64,000 bases of DNA, taken from Methylomagnum ishizawai (GTDB taxonomy: Bacteria > Pseudomonadota > Gammaproteobacteria > Methylococcales > Methylomonadaceae). Positions 48,116-56,744 of this stretch are shown here, in pieces; the stretch's first letter is position 1, and every line of letters starts with the position of its first letter. The position numbers and the translations under genes were made by a program. The stretch covers positions 1 to 64,000 of the forward strand of contig CAMAVM010000002.1 of NCBI GenBank assembly GCA_945861705.1. The letters run 5' to 3'. Under the pieces are notes generated by a model that saw only the letters and a list, made by a program, of their open reading frames with translations, was not told where the DNA came from and ran no database searches.

Positions 48116-48895
48116 CTATACGAGTTGCACAACACGAACGTCTCCCGGAAGCAGCGGTTTCATACGATGAATTGTCGAAATCTGGCTCATGTGCAATCGA
48201 TCCGTAGTTTTAACCTCTACCCAAAGCATTTCAGCCCCATTCACCATCGTGAGATCCGGCCAGCCAGCTCGATACGAAGGATCCTCCATAATCACTGTAG
48301 TAATCTGAGCTAACCGTTCTGCTCCGATAGTGGCAAATAACGATGCCATCGTATCTATGTTAAGCCCTGGATACCACTCCTTTACCATCGGCGATGTATA
48401 GATTTCCTCAAAATGGCGAACAACATGATCTACATCAGAAGCTCGAATAGCATTTAGGATTAAATTAGAATTCTCCCTATTAATTATAAGCTGTGCCTCC
48501 GTGAACCTAGTACAAGCGTCTCCTCGACCAAAAATGTTGAGCTGCGCTAAGGTATCCAATGCCGCAGACCTAATAAGGAGAAGGATCGGGCCACCCTCAC
48601 AATAAGCGCCTATGTACCCTTGGGTTGCGTAGTAGCGCAAAGCCTCTAATTCTGGTTGCTTCCCGTATGACAAGCCCGCTAATTTCTCGTACGTGACACC
48701 TAAGAGTCGGCACTGTTCAGCAAGTGGAAGCATAGTAACGGCTTCTTGCCAGCCTTTAAGTGTAAGCGATCCTTCCTGGTCACAGAATCCTCTTATGGTA
48801 AGCCCACGTAGGGTCGCTCCGCTGATGGAAACACTTTCGCCCCTAACCATACTTCGCAGAAGACATTTCATATCATTACTTAGAGGTCGATTCAT
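48116..48895 (-). CDS. VRR-NUC-domain nuclease-like protein
   Basis: A 259-residue protein from the ATG at 48893-48895 (MNRPLSNDMKC). The longer frame runs back over an inverted repeat (GGGTGGGCAG ... TGCCCACC), so it is less likely coding. The C-terminal 60 residues carry the VRR-NUC pattern: YRAGWPDLTMVNGAEMLWVE, then VKTTDRLHMSQISTIHRMKP, giving the G-x-PD...EVK..D-x-L...Q metal-binding nuclease centre. This fold occurs in FAN1-type repair nucleases and phage or plasmid nucleases. The N-terminal helical region is unfamiliar. It sits in a segment bounded by inverted repeats. Confidence 0.75.
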   Translation of the reverse strand: MNRPLSNDMKCLLRSMVRGESVSISGATLRGLTIRGFCDQEGSLTLKGWQEAVTMLPLAEQCRLLGVTYEKLAGLSYGKQPELEALRYYATQGYIGAYCEGGPILLLIRSAALDTLAQLNIFGRGDACTRFTEAQLIINRENSNLILNAIRASDVDHVVRHFEEIYTSPMVKEWYPGLNIDTMASLFATIGAERLAQITTVIMEDPSYRAGWPDLTMVNGAEMLWVEVKTTDRLHMSQISTIHRMKPLLPGDVRVVQLV

Positions 48896-49024
48896 GTTTT
48901 TGTCTACTCGCTGGAAAGAATAAGTCTGTAGTAAGGTTGGGTGGGCAGTTTTTTTGCCCACCGTTTGCATCATCAATTTATTCCGCCTGGGTACGAACAG
49001 CATGTGTCCACCAGGCTACAGTAT

Positions 49025-49810
49025 TTATAACGGCACTAACGCATATTGGATTTCTGCTTTTCCTCCACAATGAACACATGGAAATGAGTTGCCATAAGCA
49101 ATCAAATGAGAACCGACAAAGTTAGATTTATCACATGAAGGACATATGATTTCCATCTCTCTTAGTTTGAAAACAACATCATCATTCTGTTCGGAAACAA
49201 TATCATAAACTGCCTTGCATCTTGAGCTTGTACAAACAATACCGAGTTCTTTGCTAATGCTTTTATTACGGCATTTAATTTTCGTGTTACAAAATGTGCA
49301 AACGAACTCATAAAATACCCCAAAATTAACATTAAATATTGGCGAACTCAGAATTTTATCTATTTCAGCTACTACTTCATTTGCCTTTTTTAGAATTTTT
49401 TCTTTAGTTGGTGATTCATAATTTTCTATTTGGGATAGAGTTGGAGCATGAAGAAAATTTCCAAGAGCATTATGTCGTGTATTTGCCCATTCCAATGAAA
49501 AACGCTGTTCTTCCCCTAAATATTTCATTGTTTTAGCCGTAATACCTTTTGCATCTTGTTTTCCAATGGAAATCTTATGATTTTTATCAGCGTTAGGATC
49601 TGCCTCGCGCAATACACTTATAATTTGTTTCGGCGTCCATTTTTTTACTGTTTCATCAGGAACTTCTTGAATGTAAGTCTGCAACTGCGAATAGGTAATA
49701 TATTCAATACAGAAGCGTAATTCGAGACACGCGTATTTAGCAGATATTTCATCATCTTTAACGATTAAATCTTTTGCACGCTGTAAGCATTGAAGGGCGA
49801 TATTTCGCAT
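49025..49810 (-). CDS. Protein with helical N-terminus and two C-terminal zinc ribbons
   Basis: A 261-residue protein that I do not recognise. Residues 1-55 and 75-155 are mainly helical (IALQCLQRAKDLIVKDDEIS at the front). The C-terminal third holds two probable zinc ribbons: CTFC...CTSSRC and CPSC...CVHC. Such pairs often bind nucleic acid or fold transcription factors. It is AT-rich and lies in tandem, same strand, upstream of the VRR-NUC gene, with a 129-base gap. Together they occupy the space between the two inverted repeat copies. Confidence 0.65.
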   Translation of the reverse strand: MRNIALQCLQRAKDLIVKDDEISAKYACLELRFCIEYITYSQLQTYIQEVPDETVKKWTPKQIISVLREADPNADKNHKISIGKQDAKGITAKTMKYLGEEQRFSLEWANTRHNALGNFLHAPTLSQIENYESPTKEKILKKANEVVAEIDKILSSPIFNVNFGVFYEFVCTFCNTKIKCRNKSISKELGIVCTSSRCKAVYDIVSEQNDDVVFKLREMEIICPSCDKSNFVGSHLIAYGNSFPCVHCGGKAEIQYALVPL

Positions 49811-49960
49811 AATTGATTCCTAAGGATAACGATTAACCAGCCTAGTAGGTCAGGTTGCGCCTGAGCGCTACCTGACACAAGGATGCCTAAAATGTCACAT
49901 AACCGCTATCGCGGCAATGTGACCTACGTATTAAGCTACACTGCTATGCCATGACAATCA

Positions 49961-50271
49961 CCCATTCCCGTATGCCGCGCCGAGCATCGGAGCATTTATC
50001 GGGAATTGCCCGAAGGGGTGCGGCAGGGATGCCGCACGTTGCCGGAGGGACAGGGAAGTCCCTTCCGGCAACCCCCGGTAAATGCGAGAAGCGCAGGAAG
50101 CAAGCGGCATCGGGCGGATTTCTTTTGGATACTTTTCTTTGTCCGAACAAAGAAAAGTATCTCGTCCGTGGGTACGAGAACCCACATTCAAATTATCGTC
50201 GCGTTAGCGACACACTAATCAAGATCACATCCCTGTGTCCTGGATTCCGGCAATCCCTGCCGGAATGACGG
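49961..50271 (-). repeat. Hairpin-rich dispersed repeat, copy 2 (inverted)
   Basis: Read on the minus strand it parallels copy 1 at 47383-47842 over most of its length. It contains a near-perfect 32-base palindrome at 50129-50160 (ATACTTTTCTTTGT paired with ACAAAGAAAAGTAT), a stem around GTGCGGCATCCCTGCCGCAC and one around GTTGCCGGA...TCCGGCAAC. The outer end carries CCGGCAATCCCTGCCGG and GGAATGACGG. Sequence differences to copy 1 within stems tend to be matched on both arms. Confidence 0.85.
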
Positions 50272-50329
50272 TGTATTGTTTAGCTAACACTAAATAAAAA
50301 ACCAGTAATAGGGACAAAAAACCCATTTT

Positions 50330-51463
50330 TCAAACAATAAACTTCCCCAAAACCGTATCCAAAAAATTCCAACCCTTATCCGTGCAGGCATAATAACCGT
50401 TTTCCAAGGTGATTAAGCCTTGTTGCTGGCAATCGGACAATCCGGGTTGCAAGGTGCTTGCCGCCAATCCGGTCATGTTTTGGTAATGATTTAAGGTGAA
50501 TCCGTCACGCAGCCGTAATTGGTTCATGATAAATTCTAGGGGCAGTTCATATATTGCAATAGCTTGGCTGCCGCCGTTTTGAGACGGGTTTTGTAGGTAA
50601 AGTTCTGGACTTTTGGCTTTAGAACTGCGGGTAATTCGGTTTGGTAAAGTTTCTGTGATTTTGCCGTGTGCGCCCGCGCCGATACCCAGATAATCGCCAA
50701 ACTGCCAGTAATTGACATTATGGCGACATTCTTTACCAGGCTGGCTGTACGCCGAAATTTCGTATTGTTGATAGCCATTATCGGCCAATAAGCCTTGGCA
50801 ATGCTTTTGGGTGGTGAAAATAAACTCGTCGTCAGGCAGTTTGGGCGGGTATTTATGGAATAAGGTGTTGGGTTCTAGGGTTAACTGGTAAAAGGAAATG
50901 TGCGTGGGTTGAAGGGCGATGGCTGTTGCTATGTCTTTTTCGCTATCGCCGGAAACCGCACTGGGCAAGCCAAACATCAAATCCAGGTTGAAATTGGTGA
51001 ATCCTGCATCGTGTGCTATTTCGGCAGCTTTAACCGCTTCCTGAGCAGAATGTACACGCCCCAGCCTTTGTAATAGATCCTCATTAAAACTTTGTACGCC
51101 GATGGATAAGCGGTTAATGCCCAAGGTATTGAACTCTTTGAATTTTTCGCTTTCAAACGTGCCAGGATTGGCTTCCAGGGTGATTTCTAGGTTTTCTTCA
51201 AACGTAACGCGCTGCCTAATTCCAGTAATTAAGCGATCTACCGACTCAGGCGAAAACAGGCTGGGTGTGCCTCCGCCGATAAAAATGCTATGGATGGGGC
51301 GGGTGATGGCATACTTTTCGATGTCTAATGACAAATCCGACAATAAAGCATCAATATAAGCCGATTCCGGCAAATCCGCCTTTTTTGCGTGGGAGTTAAA
51401 ATCACAATAAGGGCATTTTTTGATGCACCAGGGGATGTGGACGTATAGACTAAGTGGCGGCAA
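50330..51463 (-). CDS. hemW: HemW-type radical SAM protein (haem chaperone)
   Basis: A 377-residue radical SAM protein. The cluster-binding motif is in IPWCIKKCPYCDFNSH (C13, C17, C20). It carries FIGGGTPSLFS, RLSIGVQSFNEDLLQRLGR, NLDLMFGLPS and the HNxxYW-type motif (RHNVNYWQFGDYLGIGAGAH) that marks HemW rather than true coproporphyrinogen dehydrogenase HemN. It binds and delivers haem. It is monocistronic; the flanks are a repeat and a divergent two-component operon. Confidence 0.94.
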   Translation of the reverse strand: MPPLSLYVHIPWCIKKCPYCDFNSHAKKADLPESAYIDALLSDLSLDIEKYAITRPIHSIFIGGGTPSLFSPESVDRLITGIRQRVTFEENLEITLEANPGTFESEKFKEFNTLGINRLSIGVQSFNEDLLQRLGRVHSAQEAVKAAEIAHDAGFTNFNLDLMFGLPSAVSGDSEKDIATAIALQPTHISFYQLTLEPNTLFHKYPPKLPDDEFIFTTQKHCQGLLADNGYQQYEISAYSQPGKECRHNVNYWQFGDYLGIGAGAHGKITETLPNRITRSSKAKSPELYLQNPSQNGGSQAIAIYELPLEFIMNQLRLRDGFTLNHYQNMTGLAASTLQPGLSDCQQQGLITLENGYYACTDKGWNFLDTVLGKFIV

Positions 51464-51637
51464 AAGGGTCTTCAGGTGGTTTATTAATCTGGCGGTCAGT
51501 TTAACATTAACGGCTTTATCCGAATAACAAACAACACTATTTATCTTGCGGCAACAGGCTTAGAATAAATCTTAAGGCAGAGTTAACTTTTTTTGTTTAC
51601 GTTGTGTTGGTCAATAGCAACTAATTATGGAGTCACA

Positions 51638-52330
51638 ATGCGGCTTTTACTGGTAGAAGATGATGAAATATTGGGCGATGGCTTGGCTGCTGGCCTGAAA
51701 ATGGAGGGTTATGCCGTGGATTGGCTGACCAATGGCAAGCTGGCTGACGAAGCGCTCAAAATGAATTGCTATGAGCTGGTCGTCCTGGATTTGAATTTGC
51801 CGGACATGGATGGCTTGTCCATTTTGCGTGCATTAAGGGCGCGCAAAGATGAAACGCCCGTGTTGGTGCTGACCGCCAAAGATACCGTACCTGACCGGGT
51901 AGAAGGCTTGGACAGCGGCGCGGATGATTTCGTCATCAAGCCCTTTGAGTTGGATGAAGTGTGCGCTAGATTAAGGGCATTGGCACGACGAAACGAGGGC
52001 AGAAGCACACCAACCATCGAGTACAAAGGCATCGTACTTGACCCTGCCTCGCATCAGGTGACTTTCAACGACGAAAAAGTGGAGCTATCCCAAAAAGAAT
52101 TTGAGATTCTCAGCTTTCTGATGGGCAATATTGGCCGCGTGGTATCCCGTGCCAGGCTGGAGGAAAGCCTGTACTCATGGAGTTCCGACATTGAAAGCAA
52201 CACCGTGGAAGTGCATATCCATTATCTTAGGAAAAAACTCGAATCGGGTATCATCCGTACCGTCAGGGGAGTAGGCTATATCATTGATTCAGAAAATGAA
52301 ACAGGTTCTGATTCAGAAGATGAAGAATGA
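51638..52330 (+). CDS. OmpR-family response regulator (QseB/PmrA-like)
   Basis: A 230-residue regulator from the ATG at 51638 (GGAG five bases upstream); an in-frame earlier start lacks support. The receiver domain has acidic pocket residues E7/D8/D9, phospho-acceptor D51 (VVLDLNLPDMDG) and the conserved lysine in LTAKD. The winged-helix output domain carries LSQKEFEILSFLMGNIGRVV and NTVEVHIHYLRKKL. The acidic C-terminus overlaps the kinase start by four bases, so the pair is translationally coupled. Confidence 0.94.
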   Translation: MRLLLVEDDEILGDGLAAGLKMEGYAVDWLTNGKLADEALKMNCYELVVLDLNLPDMDGLSILRALRARKDETPVLVLTAKDTVPDRVEGLDSGADDFVIKPFELDEVCARLRALARRNEGRSTPTIEYKGIVLDPASHQVTFNDEKVELSQKEFEILSFLMGNIGRVVSRARLEESLYSWSSDIESNTVEVHIHYLRKKLESGIIRTVRGVGYIIDSENETGSDSEDEE

Positions 52331-53913
52331 ACTATTATTCGCTACGACAACTGTTGTTAGTGACTTTATTGTCAGCCTCCATGCTGATATGGGGAATTAC
52401 TGCCTATATTAATTACCGCGTCACCCGCGATGAAGTTGCCTCTCTTTTTGATGCTGAATTGGCCCAGTCGGGAAAGGTATTGCTGGCGTTTTTGGATGGT
52501 CTTCCCCAAGACAGCGCCTTGGAAGAACGCTTAAAACTCGTCCAAACCGACGCATCAGGTCAAGATTATGACCGGAAAATCGCCTACCAACTCAAATCTG
52601 AAAATGACGGCTTGTTGCTGCATTCAAAAGCTGCCCAAAACTTTCCGGTTTTAGGCGCTAACGATGCTAAAAATGATGATCCTTTATGGGATGTTTTTGA
52701 TGAAATGCTGCAAAGCGATGCTTTTGGTCATAAATACGAACGGAAAATAGCCTTTCAGCTATGGTCTAAGGGTAATGGCTTGCTGCTGCGATCAGAAAGC
52801 GCGCCTAAATTTGCGTTTTCCTCATCTATTCGCGGTTTCAGCGCAACAACCATCGACGATCATTTGTGGCATGTTTTTAGTATTACCAATGCTACCGGCG
52901 ATTACGTCATTCATGTCGGCCAAAAAGAGGAAATACGCGCCCAACTGACCGACGATATTTCCCGGCAGTTAGTCACTCAGTTTCTGGTCGGGTTGCCGTT
53001 ATTGGGCGTGGTTATCTGGTTTATTGTCGGCTATACCTTAAAGCCGCTTAATCGCTTGGAAAGAGCATTATCCAAACGTGAAGCTGGCTTCCTCAAGCCC
53101 TTATATACCAAAAAATTACCTAAAGAAGTTGTTCCTGTTGTTAATGAAATCAATAATCTGTTTGCACAGCTTGAGCAAGCTTTTGAACACGAACGCCGCT
53201 TTACGGCAGACGCTTCCCATGAGCTAAGAACACCTTTGGCTGGCCTGCTAACCCAAGCACAAGTCGCATTGCGGACGACTGACGATGCGGTACGCAAACA
53301 GGCGTTGCTGCGAATTTCGCAAGCTGTTCACAGAATGACAAATATGGTGCAGCAATTACTGACCTTTTCGCGTATCGAATCCGGTAAAGAATATCTTGCC
53401 AAAGAAGTTACCTTATTGAACCGGGAAATTATTCAAGTGATTACCGAACTTGAACCTGCTGCACACAAAAAACGTATCCAAATGGAGTTTGTTGAAGAAA
53501 ATGCCACGCCTATCCTCGCCAATACGCAGCTAATTACGATTTTGGTCAGAAATGTTATTGATAACGCTGTCAAATACACTCCTGCTAACGGCAACATCAT
53601 GATTTATCTGGAAGGCAGCGAAAAGCAGTTGCAATTCAGAGTAGAAGATTCAGGCCCAGGAATTCCATCAGATCAATACGAAAATTCCCTCAAACGCTTT
53701 CACCGCTGCGTAGAAACCGCCCAAACTGTACAAGGCAGCGGTTTAGGCTTTTCAATTGTAGAGCGGATTACGACTATGTACGGTGCTGAATTGGCTCTGG
53801 GTGTATCGCAATTTGGGGGTTTGAAGGTGACTGTGATATTCCCTGTGCCTAGACGGAAAGCGGATAATCTAGTCTTGGAAGCTACCTCAGAAAAGCATAG
53901 CGCTAAAGCTTAG
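52327..53913 (+). CDS. Sensor histidine kinase (QseC-like) with duplicated sensor segment
   Basis: A 528-residue inner-membrane kinase. It has an N-terminal helix (about residues 8-29), a periplasmic sensor region, a second helix (about residues 218-238), a HAMP-like linker, the H-box FTADASHELRTPL with phospho-acceptor H298, and an ATPase domain with N, G1 and G2 boxes (VRNVIDNAVKYTPANG, EDSGPGIP, GSGLGFSIV). The sensor region contains two related segments, residues 81-124 (YDRKIAYQL..GLLLHS) and 137-184 (YERKIAFQL..GLLLRS). Most relatives have one. It pairs with the overlapping response regulator. Confidence 0.94.
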   Translation: MNYYSLRQLLLVTLLSASMLIWGITAYINYRVTRDEVASLFDAELAQSGKVLLAFLDGLPQDSALEERLKLVQTDASGQDYDRKIAYQLKSENDGLLLHSKAAQNFPVLGANDAKNDDPLWDVFDEMLQSDAFGHKYERKIAFQLWSKGNGLLLRSESAPKFAFSSSIRGFSATTIDDHLWHVFSITNATGDYVIHVGQKEEIRAQLTDDISRQLVTQFLVGLPLLGVVIWFIVGYTLKPLNRLERALSKREAGFLKPLYTKKLPKEVVPVVNEINNLFAQLEQAFEHERRFTADASHELRTPLAGLLTQAQVALRTTDDAVRKQALLRISQAVHRMTNMVQQLLTFSRIESGKEYLAKEVTLLNREIIQVITELEPAAHKKRIQMEFVEENATPILANTQLITILVRNVIDNAVKYTPANGNIMIYLEGSEKQLQFRVEDSGPGIPSDQYENSLKRFHRCVETAQTVQGSGLGFSIVERITTMYGAELALGVSQFGGLKVTVIFPVPRRKADNLVLEATSEKHSAKA

Positions 53914-53962
53914 GCGTTTCTGATCTTATCGAAGAACATAATCAAGATTCTTGGGATATTAC

Positions 53963-54817
53963 TTAAGGTTCATCAATCACCGGATTACTTAACGTCCCAA
54001 TTCCTTCAATCTCAACGCTAACCGTCTGCCCCGATTTCAGATAGCCCCGTGGCTCCATCTTTACGCCAACGCCACTGGGCGTACCTGTGCTAATCACATC
54101 CCCTGGCTCCAAAGTCATGGCTTGCGACAAGTAAGCGATCATTTCATAGCAGTTAAATAGCATGTGACGGGTGTTGGAATTCTGCCTCAATTCTTCATCT
54201 ACCCAGGTTTTGATGTTGAGATTATGGGGGTCGCTGATTTCGTCGCTAGTCACAATCCAAGGCCCTAGTGGACCGCAAGTATCGAATGATTTGCCTACCG
54301 TAAACGTGGGCGAGCGGAATTGCCAATCCCGTACCGACACATCATTAGCAATCGTAAAACCGGCAATTACCTTATGCGCTTCATCCACAGGCACATGGCG
54401 GCAGCGTTTGCCGATCACAAATGCCAATTCGCCTTCATAATCCAGCTTGTCGGATACTTTTGGCAGGTGAATGGCATCGCCATTACCAATCACACACGTG
54501 CTTTGTTTGGTAAAAAAACTGGGAAATTCTGGCCTGTCGCGTCCGGTTTCGGCGATATGGTCGGCATAGTTAAGGCTGATAGCCAGATATTTTCCTGGCC
54601 TGGGTATAGGGGCTTGTAATTTGACTTCCGCTAAAGGAATCCGGTGGTTACCGCTGGCAATGCGTTTGTGCATGGCTTGCAATGCAGCTTCGCCAGCCGA
54701 GATAAAATTAATCATTGCCCCTGGCATATTCGTTTCACCCACGCCATCAACCACCTCGTCACCAACAACTGCGCCAAAACGGGAAAAATGATTGTGGCTA
54801 AACGTGACTAATTTCAT
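53963..54817 (-). CDS. Fumarylacetoacetate hydrolase family protein
   Basis: A 284-residue FAH-family enzyme. The metal-binding core is KLDYEGELAFVIGKRCRHVP (about residues 124-143), with PGKYLAISLNYADHIAETGR before it and TFDTCGP-like SFDTCGPLGPWIVTSDEI and GDVISTGTPSGVGVKMEPRG after. Such enzymes hydrolyse or decarboxylate acylpyruvates and related 2-oxoacids in aromatic breakdown, or act as oxaloacetate tautomerases. The exact substrate cannot be read. It is monocistronic, divergent from rpe. Confidence 0.9.
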   Translation of the reverse strand: MKLVTFSHNHFSRFGAVVGDEVVDGVGETNMPGAMINFISAGEAALQAMHKRIASGNHRIPLAEVKLQAPIPRPGKYLAISLNYADHIAETGRDRPEFPSFFTKQSTCVIGNGDAIHLPKVSDKLDYEGELAFVIGKRCRHVPVDEAHKVIAGFTIANDVSVRDWQFRSPTFTVGKSFDTCGPLGPWIVTSDEISDPHNLNIKTWVDEELRQNSNTRHMLFNCYEMIAYLSQAMTLEPGDVISTGTPSGVGVKMEPRGYLKSGQTVSVEIEGIGTLSNPVIDEP

Positions 54818-55005
54818 AATTTGCGAGTGTGTTAATAAGTGATTGAATAATAGCTGTAAATTTAGGTTAACCGATCAGCTTGAGTTTGTCTCTTCATCAC
54901 GAACGGCTTAACGATTGCTGAGTCTATCGTATACGAAGCCCAAAGCGCAAAAACAAGATATAATCGCACAATTTGATAAGCAATTAATCTGAACGAGGAA
55001 AGAAC

Positions 55006-55680
55006 ATGAAGAACGAAAACTGGATCGCCCCTTCCATTTTGTCCGCCAATTTTGCCAAATTGGGCGAGGAAGTCGATAACGTATTGTCCGCTGGCGCAGA
55101 CGTTGTCCATTTTGACGTAATGGACAACCATTTTGTGCCTAACCTGACCATCGGGCCACTGGTTTGCGAAGCCTTGCGTAAACATGGTGTTACCGCACCG
55201 ATTGACGTACATCTGATGGTTGAGCCGGTAGATCGTATCATCCCTGATTTTGCCAAAGCAGGCGCGTCTATCATCACCTTCCATCCAGAAGGGTCTGTGC
55301 ATATTGACCGCACCTTGCAGTTGATTAAAGATTGCGGTTGCAAAGCGGGTTTAGTGTTCAATCCCGGCACACCCTTAAACCACCTGGATTATGTCATGGA
55401 TAAACTGGACATGATTTTGTTGATGTCGGTTAACCCTGGTTTTGGCGGACAATCCTTCCTGCCTTCTGCTTTAGGCAAATTGCGTGAAGTGAGAAAACGC
55501 ATTGATGAAAGCGGTTTTAACATCCGCTTGGAAATCGATGGCGGTGTTAATGGTGCTAACATCGGCGCGATTAAAGCGGCAGGTGCGGATACTTTTGTGG
55601 CTGGTTCCGCCATTTTCGGCAAGCCGGATTATAAGGCGATTATTGATGAGATGCGGGCGGAGATGGCGAAGGTTGGTTAG
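55006..55680 (+). CDS. rpe: Ribulose-phosphate 3-epimerase
   Basis: A 224-residue TIM-barrel enzyme of the pentose phosphate pathway; in a methanotroph it would also serve the ribulose monophosphate cycle. Diagnostic blocks are [65 protein letters not shown] and [11 protein letters not shown]. The ATG is preceded by GAGGAAAG. A TATAAT -10 element lies at 54959-54964 without an obvious -35 box. In many gammaproteobacteria rpe is followed by gph and trpE; here a nuclease-like gene takes the place of gph. Confidence 0.97.
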   Translation: MKNENWIAPSILSANFAKLGEEVDNVLSAGADVVHFDVMDNHFVPNLTIGPLVCEALRKHGVTAPIDVHLMVEPVDRIIPDFAKAGASIITFHPEGSVHIDRTLQLIKDCGCKAGLVFNPGTPLNHLDYVMDKLDMILLMSVNPGFGGQSFLPSALGKLREVRKRIDESGFNIRLEIDGGVNGANIGAIKAAGADTFVAGSAIFGKPDYKAIIDEMRAEMAKVG

Positions 55681-55699
55681 TAGTTAATTCAAGAGCTAT

Positions 55700-56719
55700 A
55701 TGACTATTTATAGTTTCAAAGATAACTTTTTTGAAAAAATCGGGGCTACGACCTTTAGTGCCGAAGGGCTGTTAGAGAGACATCATTTACAAACAGCCCT
55801 TAAACGGCAAATCGATATAATTGCTCCTAATTGCTTAGTTATATCCGAAGAGTTTTCAGAATGGGCTGGATCATTTCGTCGAATCGATTTGCTTGCTATC
55901 GATAAACAAGCAAACCTCGTAGTAATTGAATTAAAAAGAAATGAAACGGGAGATTATATGGAATTGCAGGCATTACGTTATGCCGCAATGGTTTCTACGC
56001 TTACTTTTAGTCGTGCAATTGATATTTACCAAAAATACTTATTATCTATAGATAGTGAGCTAAATGCAAAAAATAGCCTAATGGATTTTCTAGGGTGGGA
56101 CGAGCCACAAGAAGAAAATTTTGCTTTGGATGTGCTTATTATCCTAGTCTCATCCAATTTTTCAAAAGAACTGACTACTTCAGTTATGTGGCTAAATGAA
56201 AGAAATGTAAATATTCGATGTGTTCGAATTATCCCTTACAAATATGAAAATCAAGTATTCATAGATGTTCAACAAATCATTCCATTGCCGGAAGTTGAAA
56301 GTTACCAAATTAAAATTAGGCAGCAGTCTGAAGAAAGGCGCGAAGCGCGTGAGTCGCAAAGAGACTTTACCCGTTATATATTTATGGGTACGCAGTATAA
56401 CAAAAGAAAATTGGTTCTGGCTGTGATACATCAATGGATAAAAGATAATAAACCAAATGCGCTATCTGAACTATCAGCGGCTTTTCCTCAAGGGAATATA
56501 ACTGTCAAGATATTTACCTCTTTAATTGAGGCAAAAGAAATCTTTCAGCGAACAAATATTCCACGTCATTTTTTAGCAGAAAATGAAATTGTTTCTTTAC
56601 CTGATGGATCACAACATGCGATATCGAACCAATGGGGTGTGGGAAATATGGAAGAATTCATTAAACAAGCTAGAAGTATTGGACTTGAAGTCACTGAAAT
56701 AATAAAAGTTAATAATTAG
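55700..56719 (+). CDS. DUF91/NucS-like PD-(D/E)XK nuclease-related protein
   Basis: A 339-residue protein. Its N-terminal third has the nuclease-type pattern RRIDLLAIDKQANLVVIELK (about residues 67-86, D...E-x-K) followed by a helix with LQALRYAAM, as in DUF91 and NucS-related endonucleases. An upstream acidic residue in SEEFSEWAG may complete the site. The middle has a charged helix (QQSEERREARESQRD). The C-terminal part (PDGSQHAISNQWG, EEFIKQARSIGLEV) is unfamiliar. It is AT-rich compared with rpe and trpE and lies 19 bases after rpe and 25 before trpE. A defence or repair role is possible but unproved. Confidence 0.75.
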   Translation: MTIYSFKDNFFEKIGATTFSAEGLLERHHLQTALKRQIDIIAPNCLVISEEFSEWAGSFRRIDLLAIDKQANLVVIELKRNETGDYMELQALRYAAMVSTLTFSRAIDIYQKYLLSIDSELNAKNSLMDFLGWDEPQEENFALDVLIILVSSNFSKELTTSVMWLNERNVNIRCVRIIPYKYENQVFIDVQQIIPLPEVESYQIKIRQQSEERREARESQRDFTRYIFMGTQYNKRKLVLAVIHQWIKDNKPNALSELSAAFPQGNITVKIFTSLIEAKEIFQRTNIPRHFLAENEIVSLPDGSQHAISNQWGVGNMEEFIKQARSIGLEVTEIIKVNN

Positions 56720-56744
56720 TTTTTTCCCTTTCGCATAAACATTC

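Noticed and set aside
47383-50271. Possible CRISPR array, given many short repeats
   Set aside because: The repeats are a string of different hairpins present once per copy, not regularly spaced identical direct repeats with unique spacers, and no cas genes are near.
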